Below, piece after piece: positions 34,001 to 42,900 of a stretch of DNA of 64,000 nt (its first letter is position 1; each line of letters begins with the position of its first letter). The translations under genes and the position numbers were made by a program. The DNA lies in NCBI RefSeq assembly GCF_020215645.1, contig NZ_CP084058.1:7874001-7938000 (forward strand), written 5' to 3'. The stretch is from Nonomuraea gerenzanensis (lineage in GTDB: Bacteria; Actinomycetota; Actinomycetes; Streptosporangiales; Streptosporangiaceae). The notes beneath the pieces are model-generated. The model worked only from the letters and a program-made list of their open reading frames with translations, searched no databases and was not told the DNA's origin.

Positions 34001-35016
34001 ACGCGCCACCCGGCCTGATCATGGCGGCCCGCACACCCTGGTTCGACCTCGACGAGTGCCGCGGCCACCGGACGGTGCCGGCCGGGGACGCGGCGCCGAT
34101 GACCATGGACACCTACCACGACCTCGCCTCGGTGACCAAGGTGGTGGCCACCACCACGATGCTGATCCGGCTGGTGTCCGACCGGCTGGTGGACCTGGAC
34201 GCGCCGCTGAGCGCGTACCTGCCGAAGTCGTACGAGGCGATCACCGTGCGGGACCTGCTGCTGCACCGCGGCGGCCTGTGGGAGTGGTGGCCGCTGTACA
34301 TCCAGCCGCAGCTCCCGCCGCCCCGCTACCGTCCCGGGCGCGCACGCCACTACTCCGACCTGGGTTTCATCCTGCTGGGCAGGATCGTCACGCAGGTGAC
34401 GGGGCTGCGCCTGGACCGGGCGCTGGCCGAGCTGGTCACCCGGCCGCTGGGCCTGACCTCCACCACCTACGCCCGCCCGGCCGGCTCCGAGGTGGCCATG
34501 AGCGCGCTGGACGACCGGGCCGAGATGACCATGCTCGACACCGGCCGCCCGTACCCGGTGCCCTACCGCAGCGGCGACTTCGCCCGCTGGCGGGCCGAGC
34601 CGGTGCTCGGGCAGGTCGCCGACGGCAACGCCTACCACGCGCTCGACGGCGTCGCGGGGCACGCGGGCCTGTTCTCGACGGTGTCCGACCTGCTGCGCTA
34701 CGGCCTGGTCATGTCCAGGTACGAGGAGTACGACCACCTGTGGCGGCCGGAGGTCGTCAGGGAGTTCCTCGCCCCCGGCCCCGACCAGGAGCAGGCGCTC
34801 GGCTTCCGCAGGTACGCGCTGGAGCTGCCCGGCGAGACCGTCACCGTGCTCGGGCACCCGGGCTACGTGGGCTGCGCGGTCGGCTTCGTGCCCGGCCGTG
34901 ACATCGCGCTGGCGCTGGCGAGCAACCGCCTGCTCGTCGAGGGCGCGCCGACGCCCACGGACGACCTCTGGACCGCCCTGCTGCAGGACATCGCACACCG
35001 ATCGGAAACCGCATGA
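33997..35016 (+). CDS. Serine beta-lactamase-fold hydrolase of the muropeptide operon
   Basis: 339 residues, class C beta-lactamase/PBP fold (PF00144 type) without a signal peptide, so intracellular. The catalytic SxxK is SVTK in DLASVTKVV near residue 45, followed by YSDLG (YxN-like) and HPGY in the position of the KTG triad. In Bacillus subtilis the similar protein YbbE/AmiE, encoded with murQ and nagZ, acts as a MurNAc-L-alanine amidase; by analogy this one may remove peptides from imported muropeptides, ahead of AnmK or MurQ. The family match is seen, the substrate is inference. ATG overlaps the anmK stop. Confidence 0.85.
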   Translation: MNAPPGLIMAARTPWFDLDECRGHRTVPAGDAAPMTMDTYHDLASVTKVVATTTMLIRLVSDRLVDLDAPLSAYLPKSYEAITVRDLLLHRGGLWEWWPLYIQPQLPPPRYRPGRARHYSDLGFILLGRIVTQVTGLRLDRALAELVTRPLGLTSTTYARPAGSEVAMSALDDRAEMTMLDTGRPYPVPYRSGDFARWRAEPVLGQVADGNAYHALDGVAGHAGLFSTVSDLLRYGLVMSRYEEYDHLWRPEVVREFLAPGPDQEQALGFRRYALELPGETVTVLGHPGYVGCAVGFVPGRDIALALASNRLLVEGAPTPTDDLWTALLQDIAHRSETA

Positions 35017-36605
35017 GCGCGCTCCTGGAGATCCGCGACCTCTCGGTCGCCTTCCGCACCCGCAAGCGGGACGTCACCGTCGTCAGGAACGTCTCGATGG
35101 AGATCCAGCCGGGCCAGACCGTCGCCGTGGTCGGCGAGTCGGGCTCCGGCAAGTCCACCACGGCCGCCGCGGTCAACCGGCTGCTGCCCGACAACGGCCG
35201 CATCACCGGCGGCCAGGTGCTGTTCGAGGGCCGGGACCTGGCCACGGCGAGCCGGCGCGAGCTGACCGCGATCCGCGGCGCGGGCATCGGCCTGGTGCCG
35301 CAGGACCCGATGTCGAACCTCAACCCGCTGATGCGCGTCGGCGACCAGATCGCCGAGGCGCTGGAGGTGCACGGGGTGGCCACGGGCCGGGCGGCGCGGG
35401 CCCGCGTGCTCGAACTGCTCGACATGGTGGGCATCCCGGACGCGGAGCGGCGGATCGGGCAGTACCCGCACGAGTTCTCCGGCGGCATGCGGCAGCGGGT
35501 GCTGATCGCCATGGGGCTGGCCTGCCGGCCCAGGCTGCTCATCGCCGACGAGCCGACCTCCGCCCTGGACGTGACCGTGCAGCGGCGCATCCTGGACCAG
35601 CTCGCGCAGCTGACCGCCGAGATGGGCACGGCCGTCTTCCTCATCACGCACGACCTGGCGCTGGCGGCCGAGCGGGCCGACGTGGTGGCCGTCATGTACC
35701 AGGGCGAGATCGTCGAGACCGGCCCTGCCGCCGGGATCCTGTCCGACCCCGCGCACGAGTACACCCGGCGGCTGCTGCGGGCCGTGCCGAGCCTGTCGTC
35801 GGTCCGCGTCAGCGCGCCGCCCTCCACCGAGCCCGACCTGGTGGTGGTGGACGGGCTGCGCAAGGTGTTCCCTGTCAGGGGCACCGGGGAGGAGTTCACG
35901 GCGGTGGACGGGGTGTCGTTCGCCATCCCGCGCGGCCGTACCGTCTCGATCGTGGGCGAGTCGGGCTCCGGCAAGTCGACGACCGCGAACCTGCTGCTCG
36001 GCCTGGACGCGCCCACCGCGGGCGGCATCCGCTTCGACGGCACGGACCTGACCGCGCTGGGCAGGAAGGAGCTGTTCGCCTTCCGCCGCCGGGTGCAGCC
36101 GGTCTTCCAGAACCCGTACGCCTCGCTCGACCCCCGTTACACGGTGGCCAAGTCCATCACCGAGCCGCTGCGCGTGCACGGCGTCGGCAGCGCGGCCGAG
36201 CGCGGGAAGGCGGCGGCCGAGCTGCTGGAGAAGGTGTCGCTGCCCGCGTCGCTGGCCGGGCGGCTGCCGCACGAGCTGTCCGGCGGCCAGCGCCAGCGGG
36301 TGGCCATCGCCCGCGCACTGGCCCTGTCGCCGGAGCTGGTCGTGCTCGACGAGGCCGTCTCGGCGCTGGACGTGCTGGTGCAGGCGCAGATCCTGGAGCT
36401 GCTCGCCGAGCTGCAGCGGGAGCTGGGGCTCAGCTACCTGTTCATCAGCCACGACCTGGCCGTCGTACGGATGATCTCGCACGCGGTGCACGTCATGCGC
36501 GGCGGCCGGATCGTGGAGAGCGGCACCGCCGAGGAGATCTTCGACCATCCGTCCGACGACTACACCCGCGAGTTGCTCGCCGCCATCCCGGGCCGGTCAC
36601 AGTAG
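35013..36605 (+). CDS. Fused double ATP-binding subunit of the peptide/muropeptide ABC importer (DppD-DppF)
   Basis: Supplies the energy for the importer. One 530-residue chain contains two complete nucleotide-binding domains: Walker A GESGSGKST at residues 41-49 and again near 313-321, signatures FSGGMRQRV and LSGGQRQRV, and two H-loops (ITHDLAL, ISHDLAV). Most related systems use two separate genes of about 320 codons; the fusion drops most of the C-terminal extension of the first half. ATG overlaps the preceding gene by four bases. Confidence 0.93.
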   Translation: MSALLEIRDLSVAFRTRKRDVTVVRNVSMEIQPGQTVAVVGESGSGKSTTAAAVNRLLPDNGRITGGQVLFEGRDLATASRRELTAIRGAGIGLVPQDPMSNLNPLMRVGDQIAEALEVHGVATGRAARARVLELLDMVGIPDAERRIGQYPHEFSGGMRQRVLIAMGLACRPRLLIADEPTSALDVTVQRRILDQLAQLTAEMGTAVFLITHDLALAAERADVVAVMYQGEIVETGPAAGILSDPAHEYTRRLLRAVPSLSSVRVSAPPSTEPDLVVVDGLRKVFPVRGTGEEFTAVDGVSFAIPRGRTVSIVGESGSGKSTTANLLLGLDAPTAGGIRFDGTDLTALGRKELFAFRRRVQPVFQNPYASLDPRYTVAKSITEPLRVHGVGSAAERGKAAAELLEKVSLPASLAGRLPHELSGGQRQRVAIARALALSPELVVLDEAVSALDVLVQAQILELLAELQRELGLSYLFISHDLAVVRMISHAVHVMRGGRIVESGTAEEIFDHPSDDYTRELLAAIPGRSQ

Positions 36606-36609
36606 AGAC

Positions 36610-37344
36610 GTGAAGATCCTCCTGGTTCAACCCCCGCACTGGTCCCCCGACGGTCACGCGAACTTCGACGCCGTCGAGGAGCTGCTCGGCTCCCGTTCCG
36701 GGGACGTGATGCTGCTGCCCGAGCTGGCCGGCTCCAGCCTGCCCCGCGCCGACTACCTGGCCAGGGTCCGCGCGCTGGCCGAGGGCTCCGGCATGACGGT
36801 CGTCGGGGGCTCGCACTACGACGGCCCCGTCAACCGGGGCGCGGTCTTCGGCCCGGACGGCACGCTGCTGCTGGAGTACGACAAGGTGCACCCGTACGGG
36901 CTGGAGCTGCGCTCCGGCGTGCGGCCCGGCCGGCCGAGCGCGGGCTTCGAGCTGGACGGCCGCCGCCTGCACGTGCTGCTCTGCGCCGACCTGTGGTACT
37001 CGGGCGGCCTGGCCGGGCACGACAGGCTCGACGCGGTGCTGGTGCCCGCCTTCTCCGTGACCCGCTGGGACGGGCCCGCCCCGGCGCGGGAGTTGTGGCA
37101 GCACATGAGCGTGGCGCGGGCCTACGAGTTCATGACGTACGTGGCGGTCAGCGACTGGCACCACGAGACCACCTACCTCGGCCATCCGTGCGCCGGGGTC
37201 ACCGGCTTCGCCAACCCCTGCCCGCGCACGCACACCGGCTTCTTCACCGGCCCGCCCGACGCGCCCGTCTCGCTGCACGAGCTGGACTTCGACCGCCTGG
37301 ACGCCTTCCGCCGCGACCGCGACGAGCGCGGCTTCCGCCAGTAG
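36610..37344 (+). CDS. Carbon-nitrogen hydrolase (nitrilase superfamily)
   Basis: Amidase-like protein of 244 residues, last gene of the muropeptide operon, four bases after the ATPase gene with a GTG start. The nitrilase catalytic triad is in place: Glu38 in LLPELAG, Lys92 in EYDKVHPYG and Cys125 in LLCADLWY. It lacks the extra segments of true nitrilases and resembles small amidases or deaminated-glutathione-type amidases. A plausible task is trimming an amide such as amidated glutamate or meso-DAP of the stem peptide; no direct evidence. Confidence 0.8.
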   Translation: MKILLVQPPHWSPDGHANFDAVEELLGSRSGDVMLLPELAGSSLPRADYLARVRALAEGSGMTVVGGSHYDGPVNRGAVFGPDGTLLLEYDKVHPYGLELRSGVRPGRPSAGFELDGRRLHVLLCADLWYSGGLAGHDRLDAVLVPAFSVTRWDGPAPARELWQHMSVARAYEFMTYVAVSDWHHETTYLGHPCAGVTGFANPCPRTHTGFFTGPPDAPVSLHELDFDRLDAFRRDRDERGFRQ

Positions 37345-37347
37345 TGC

Positions 37348-37370
37348 CGGCCCTACCCCTCATTGGGCCG
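37348..37370 (+). terminator. Short hairpin after the muropeptide operon
   Basis: Six-base stem CGGCCC/GGGCCG with an 11-base loop, three bases after the stop of the nitrilase-fold gene. Modest; a probable terminator by position. Confidence 0.35.
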
Positions 37371-37416
37371 CACGCGGGATCGAGCGGGCCACGGGCGCGC
37401 CCGTAGCGTCGTCCCC

Positions 37417-38109
37417 ATGACAACCCTCCGGCACAGCCCCGCCACCGACACCCGCCTCAGCCTCTGGCACCGCCTCGCCACCGACACCCGTTACACCCTG
37501 CTCGGCCTGCCGGCGGCCCTCCTGCACTTCGCCGTCGTGGTGGCCGGAGTCTCGGCCGGGCTCGGCACCGCGGTCGTTTTCGTCGGCCTGCCGATCCTGG
37601 CCGCCACCGCCGCGGCGGCCAGGAACCTGGCCGACTTCGAGCGCGTGGCCCTGCCCGGCGTGCTCGGCCGCCCCGTGGCCCGCCCGCCCTACCCGCCGGC
37701 CCCGGCGTGGGCGGGCTGGTTCCGCCGCACGATGAACCCGCTGACCAGCGGGCAGGCCGTGCTCGACCTGCTCTACGGCATCGTCGCCTTCCCGATCTCG
37801 CTGGCCGCCTCCGTCGTCACCGCCGTCTGGTGGGCCGGCACGCTGGCCGGCCTCACCTTCCCCCTGTACGGGTGGATCATCGCCGCCCTGCCCGGCGTGA
37901 ACCTGACGCTGCCCGAGCTGCTCGGCCTCGGCGGCGGCGACACGACGTTCGTCGTCTTCAACACCGCGATCGGCGTGCTGTTCGCGCTGACCCTGGTCCC
38001 GGTGGTGCGCGGCGCGGCCCTGGTCAAGGCGAGCCTGGCCCAGGCCATGCTGACCCGCGCCCCGCTGGCCGCCCCCGCGCCGATGCCGGCCGGGATGACA
38101 GCCGGCTGA
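37417..38109 (+). CDS. Stand-alone sensor-domain membrane protein
   Basis: 230 residues matching the putative sensor domain (PF13796 type) that normally sits in front of actinobacterial histidine kinases: RYTLLGLPAALLHFAVVV, then paired hydrophobic helices, FRRTMNPLTSGQAVLDLLYG, and a final helix pair. Four to five membrane segments. No kinase domain follows here and no two-component genes are near, so it is a free-standing sensor or membrane module. Start at MTTLRHSP, ATG at 37417. The next gene begins 47 bases later with a TATAAC element between. Confidence 0.75.
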   Translation: MTTLRHSPATDTRLSLWHRLATDTRYTLLGLPAALLHFAVVVAGVSAGLGTAVVFVGLPILAATAAAARNLADFERVALPGVLGRPVARPPYPPAPAWAGWFRRTMNPLTSGQAVLDLLYGIVAFPISLAASVVTAVWWAGTLAGLTFPLYGWIIAALPGVNLTLPELLGLGGGDTTFVVFNTAIGVLFALTLVPVVRGAALVKASLAQAMLTRAPLAAPAPMPAGMTAG

Positions 38110-38115
38110 AGGGCC

Positions 38116-38121
38116 TATAAC
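38116..38121 (+). promoter_or_regulatory. Possible -10 element ahead of the nuclease-ATPase unit
   Basis: TATAAC, about 36 bases before the GTG start at 38157, in otherwise GC-rich DNA. Upstream GATGAC with a 16-base gap is only a weak -35. It suggests that the three-gene unit has its own promoter. Confidence 0.35.
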
Positions 38122-38156
38122 GTCACAGATGTTGATCATCAGGTCCATCTGGGGCG

Positions 38157-39257
38157 GTGCTCGTGCGGTCGTGGTCGCAGCTTCCTGCCGGCCGGGTGGT
38201 CCGGCTGGTCGCGGACGCCGAGGCCGTGGCCTTGAGCATCGACCCGCTGCCGCCGGACGCCCCGGCCATCCTCACCTACCTTCCCGGCGAGGTGCGATCG
38301 CTCACCGGCATGGTCGCCTCGGTCCTGCGCGAGCTGGACGAGGCGGCCATCGCGCTGTTCCCTGCCTGGCTGCCGGAGGCCTCCGGGATCGAGGGCGCCG
38401 GGGGTGCGAACGTGGCGGCCGTCCGGTCGCTGGCGCTGCGCAGGGCGGCGGCCAGCGAGCACTACGGCCCGTTCCTCGCCGAACTAGCGGCGAGGGCACT
38501 GGCGGCGCGGGCACTGGCGGACTCAGCAGGGCGGGCGCCGACCGGCTCGGCAGCACGGGCGCAGGCTGACTCGCCGGTGCGGGCGCAGGCCGGGTCGGCC
38601 GGCGGGTTCGGGCCGGAGGTGCGGGTGGCGGGCCTGGCCAGGGTGCTGGCCGACAGCTTCGGCAGGGCCGGGCTGGCCGTCGTGGTCCGCGTGCCCGCGG
38701 GGCTGGCGCCGGCCGCACAGGAGGTGCTCGTCGCGGGTTGTGAATGGCTGGCCCACCGGGCGCCGGCCGGGGTGTGGCTCACGGGCGCCCCGCTGGACGC
38801 CGTCGACCGGGTGGAGACGGTGCAGCCGCGGCTCCCCCGGCCAGGGCTCGCCACCCCGCCCGCCGACCCCGGCGGCACGCCGCCCCGCATGCTCTACCCG
38901 GCGATAGCAGGCAGGCCGCACCCCGGCAGCCCCAGCGAGCAGGCCCTGGAAGCGGCGCTCGCCGGATGCGCGTGGGCGTCAGGCCGCGCCTGGAACCAGG
39001 CGTACCAGCCGCACCCCCTGGCCACCCCCGTTCGCCTGGACCTGCTCTGGGAGAAGGAACGGTGCGTGGTGGAGATCGACGGGCCCGACCACCGCGGCGC
39101 CGCCAAGTTCGCCGCCGACCGGCAGCGCGACGTGCGCCTCCAGCTCGATGGTTACGCCGTCCTGCGCTTCCTCGATGTTCAGGTACTGACCGACACGGAA
39201 ACCGTGATCCGCCAGATCGCACAGTTCCTGCGGAGCCGCCGCAGGACGGAAGGATAA
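38157..39257 (+). CDS. DUF559-type PD-(D/E)XK nuclease with a large unknown N-terminal domain
   Basis: 366 residues. The C-terminal 110 residues resemble DUF559/Vsr-like restriction-fold nucleases: a helix with SPSEQALEAAL (E261 or E265), PVRLDLLW with Asp295, the active-site strand RCVVEIDG (E306, D308), then RQRDVRLQLDGYAVLRFLD. The N-terminal 250 residues are unknown, with an alanine/arginine-rich low-complexity segment at about 110-150. GTG start at 38157, alternative GTG at 38163; no clear ribosome site. First gene of a unit with the next two. The nuclease fold is a good match; DNA-cutting activity and role are inferred. Confidence 0.75.
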   Translation: MLVRSWSQLPAGRVVRLVADAEAVALSIDPLPPDAPAILTYLPGEVRSLTGMVASVLRELDEAAIALFPAWLPEASGIEGAGGANVAAVRSLALRRAAASEHYGPFLAELAARALAARALADSAGRAPTGSAARAQADSPVRAQAGSAGGFGPEVRVAGLARVLADSFGRAGLAVVVRVPAGLAPAAQEVLVAGCEWLAHRAPAGVWLTGAPLDAVDRVETVQPRLPRPGLATPPADPGGTPPRMLYPAIAGRPHPGSPSEQALEAALAGCAWASGRAWNQAYQPHPLATPVRLDLLWEKERCVVEIDGPDHRGAAKFAADRQRDVRLQLDGYAVLRFLDVQVLTDTETVIRQIAQFLRSRRRTEG

Positions 39258-39260
39258 GAG

Positions 39261-39968
39261 ATGCCGCACAACGGGCTTTCACTCCCCGACTTCTCGGCCA
39301 TGGTGGTGCTGGCCGTCGAGGCCCGTGAGATCTCCAACACCGAGCTCAAGCAACGACACAGACTGACGATCGACGGCCAGAAGCGGCATCGGCTCAACGC
39401 CTTGAAGCTGGTCGAGAGCAGGAAGCCCGGCCGGGTGTTCCTGCACGTGCTCACGGACGCCGGCTGGGCACGGCTGGCGGAGGACCTGCGCACGGGCAAC
39501 ATCCCGCCGCAGACGGGCTCGTCCGGGGCGATGGCGCGGGCGCTGCTGGACTGGCTGCCCCGCTACATGCGGCGCACGGACCAGAGCCTCGCCGAGGTCT
39601 TCCAGCCGGACGACGAAAGCGGCGAGACGGACGACCTCCCGGCAGGCGACCTCCCGGCAGGCGACCTCCCGGCAGGCGGCCTTCCAGCGGGCGACCCGGC
39701 GGCGGGCGACCTCGAGTCACGTGTCCGCGGCGCGTACGCCGAGCTGGCCGCGAGCCCCGGCACGTGGGTGGGGCTGGCCGGCCTGCGGGAGCAGCTGGCC
39801 GACGTGCCGAGGGCGCAGGTGGACGAGACCTTGACCCGCATGGAACGGCTCCCGGACGTGAACCTCGTCCCCGAGTCGAACCAGAAGACGCTCACGCCCG
39901 CCGATCGCGAGGCCGCCGTCCTCATCGGCGGCCAGCGCAAGCACCTGCTGTGGATCGGCCCCGCATGA
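39261..39968 (+). CDS. Small helical, probably winged-helix partner protein of unknown family
   Basis: 235 residues, three bases after the nuclease gene; GAAGGA precedes the ATG. The first 75 residues (LPDFSAMVVLAVEAREISNTELKQRH to HVLTDAGWARL) look like a winged helix of the marR/PadR shape. A run of LPAGD repeats follows at about residues 127-150, encoded by a 15-base tandem repeat, and the C-terminal half (VGLAGLREQLADVPRAQVDETLTRM) looks like a second small helical domain ending in a beta hairpin. I do not recognise a named family. Its coupling to the ATPase gene suggests a DNA-binding or adaptor subunit. Confidence 0.65.
   Translation: MPHNGLSLPDFSAMVVLAVEAREISNTELKQRHRLTIDGQKRHRLNALKLVESRKPGRVFLHVLTDAGWARLAEDLRTGNIPPQTGSSGAMARALLDWLPRYMRRTDQSLAEVFQPDDESGETDDLPAGDLPAGDLPAGGLPAGDPAAGDLESRVRGAYAELAASPGTWVGLAGLREQLADVPRAQVDETLTRMERLPDVNLVPESNQKTLTPADREAAVLIGGQRKHLLWIGPA
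39638..39690 (+). repeat. 15-base in-frame tandem repeat
   Basis: About three units beginning GACCTCCCGGCAGGC, coding LPAGD, then diverged copies. It makes a flexible linker between the two halves of the encoded protein; not a CRISPR. Confidence 0.7.
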
Positions 39969-42900
39969 CGGGCGGCGTGCCCGACCTGGCCGCGCTGACC
40001 TTCAACTACACCGAGAGCGCCGACGACGTGTGGCGTCATTCGGCGTACCACGTGGCGGGGTTGCACGGCGCCTCCACGAGGATCCTGCGCGACGGCCTGG
40101 CCGAGGCGGCGCACCACCCGGAGGTCAGCCCCATCGGCGTGGTCATCCAGGGGCAGCGGGGCACGGGCAAGACGCACCTGCTCGGCTGGGCCCGGGCGCA
40201 GGTGCAGAGCCAGGGCGGCTACTTCGTCCTCGTGGGGCTGCTGGACGCCAGGGGCTTCTGGGAGAGCACCATGGTGTCGATCCTGGACAGCCTGTCGCGC
40301 CGAGGGCCGGACGGCCAGGCCCAGCTCACGCTGTTCCTCGATCGCCTGGCCACGGAGACCGGCCTGACCCGCATGGCCAGGCGGGCCATCACCGGCAAGA
40401 GACCCGTCACCCGGGAGGAGCTGGACGCGTTCGTGGTGGCGCTGCGCCGCAGGGAGCCCCAGGTCGGCCGGGAGTGTCAGGACACCGTGCGGGCCCTGGT
40501 GCTGCTGGCCGGCGACGACCTCGGCCTCCAGGATCTCGGGGAGGCGTTCCTGTCGTCCGCGCCGGAGGGGGAGGCCGGCGAGCGCGCCAGGTGGGGCATC
40601 AGGCAGCTCGGCAGGTCGCCGCAGGAGATCGTCAGGGACGTCTCCCGCCTGCTGGCGCTCACCGGGCCGACGATCATCGCCGTGGACCAGATCGACCCCC
40701 TGGTGGCGCAGTCCTCGACCGCGACCGCGGGGGCCGTCCACGATCGCGGCGAGGCGCTGATGATCGAGCGCATCGCCGGCGGCCTCATGGCGCTGCGGGA
40801 GGTCACCCGCAGGACGCTGACCGTGGTGACCTGCATCCCCGCGACCTGGACGCTCATCGAGAACGTGGCGGTGGACACGGTGCGCGACCGGTTCAGGCAG
40901 GCGGTCCAGCTCAAGACCATCCCGGACGCGGAGACCGCCCGGGCCATCGTCACCAGACGCTTCGAGGTCCAGTACGGCGAGGCCGGCGTCAAGCCGCCCT
41001 ACCCCACGTGGCCGGTGCGGCCCGAGGCCTTCGAGCAGGCGCCCGGCTTCACCCCGCGGGAGCTGCTCCGACGCATCGACCAGCACGTCCGCGCGTGCCT
41101 GCTGGACGAGGAGGTCAGGGAGCTCACCGGCTTCACCGCCGAGCAGGAGCCCACCACGCCCACCACGCCCACCACGCCCGCCACGCCCGCCACGCCCGCC
41201 GCGACGGCACCGCACCTGCCTCCCGAGGACCTGGGCGTGATCGACGCGCGGTTCGCGGAGCTGCGGGACGGCGGCCCGGCACCGCGCTTCGACCAGACGA
41301 CCGAGGACGTGACGATGCCCGCGCTGCTGGCCGCCGGGCTGTCGGCGTGGATCGCCGAGCGCGGGGAGAGCGGCCTGGCCTTCAGCGTGGACCCGCCGCC
41401 CAGCCCGAAACCGCCGCTGCACGCCCGGCTGCGCCGCACCCTCGACGAGTCCAGGGAGGACGAGGTCCACTGGGCCTTCCGGGCGGTCTCCGCCGGGCAC
41501 GGCAACGCGGCGCTGAACCGCATCCGCCGGGCGTCCGTGGCGGCGGGGCTGGATGCCGAGGTGCCGAAGCGGCGGCTGTTCCTGCTGCGGAACACGCCGT
41601 GGTCGCAGGGGGTGGCGACGCGGGCGGCCCTCAGGGAGTTCGAGCAGGCCGGCGGGAGGACTCTGCCGGTGAGCGAGAAGGATCTCCGGGTGCTCGCCGC
41701 GTTGCAGGTGCTGCTCGCGGAGAGCCCGCCGCACCTGGCGGCCTGGCTGGCCGAACGCCGGCCGACGTCCGGGGTGTGGTTCCTGCGGGAGGCGCTGGCC
41801 GAGGTGTGGAGCGTTCCTGGAGAGCGGACGACGGTCCCGCGTCCCGCGCCCGGAACCCCACAACCAGCGCCCGCGCCCGCGAACCCGCCCGCGGACCCGC
41901 CTGCGAACCCACGCTCGGCACCCTCGCCCGCAAGCCCGAAGCCGGCGCACGCGCCCGGAAGCCCGAAGCCGGCGCACGCGCCGGGAAGCCCGCAGCCGGC
42001 ACCCGCGCGCTCGCCCCACTCCGGCTCGGTCGCCCCCGCGGCCCGCGCGCCGTCCCTCCCGATCGGCAGGAGGACGGCCGACGGCGCCCCCGTGACCCTG
42101 GCCCTGGAGGCACTCAGGAAACACGTCACGATCTTCGCCGGCTCGGGTTCGGGCAAGACCGTGCTCATCAGGCGCCTGATCGAGGAGTGCGCCCTGCTCG
42201 GCGTCTCCGCCATCGTCCTCGACCCGAACAACGACCTGGCCAGGCTGGGCGAGCGCTGGCCGCAGCCGCCCCCGTCCTGGGAGGACGGCGACGCCCGCCG
42301 CGCCGATGCCTACCTGAACGGCACCGACGTGGTGATCTGGACCCCCGGCAGAGCGGGCGGCCGCCCGCTGGCCTTCCAGCCGCTGCCGGACTTCAGAGGC
42401 CTGGCCGACGACCCCGACGAGTTCACCGAGGCGGTCGAGGCCGCGGTGGCGTTCATCGCGCCGCGCATCCGCCTCGACGCCAACACCGGCAAGGCGCAGC
42501 TCGGGCAGGCCGTGCTCAGGAAGGCGCTGGCGCACTACGGCCGCCGGGGCGCGACGAGCCTCAAGGGGTTCGCCGCGCTGCTGTCCGACCTGCCCGACGG
42601 CGTGAGCGAGCTGGCCAACGCCCCCCGCATCGCCGCCGAGCTGGCCCAGTCGCTGACCGCCGCCATGGACAACGATCCGCTGTTCGGCGGCGCCGGCACG
42701 CCGGTGGATCCCGGCCTGCTGGTGACCCCGCCGCCGGGCAGACGGGCGCGGGTGTCGGTGATCAGCCTGGTCGGGCTGCCCGCCGCGGAGCAGCGGCAGA
42801 GCTTCGTGAGCCAGCTGCAGATGGAGCTGTTCGTCTGGTTCAAGCGGCATCCGGCGCAGGACCGGCCGCTGGGCGCGCTGCTGGTGATGGACGAGGCGCA

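Noticed and set aside
38129..38569. Open frame starting with ATG at 38129 ahead of the nuclease gene
   Set aside because: Its product is Arg/Gly/Ala-rich shadow sequence; the nuclease frame from 38157 has the recognisable domain.
39638..39690. Short tandem repeats that could suggest a CRISPR array
   Set aside because: The units are 15 bases, contiguous, in frame and code LPAGD; there are no spacers.
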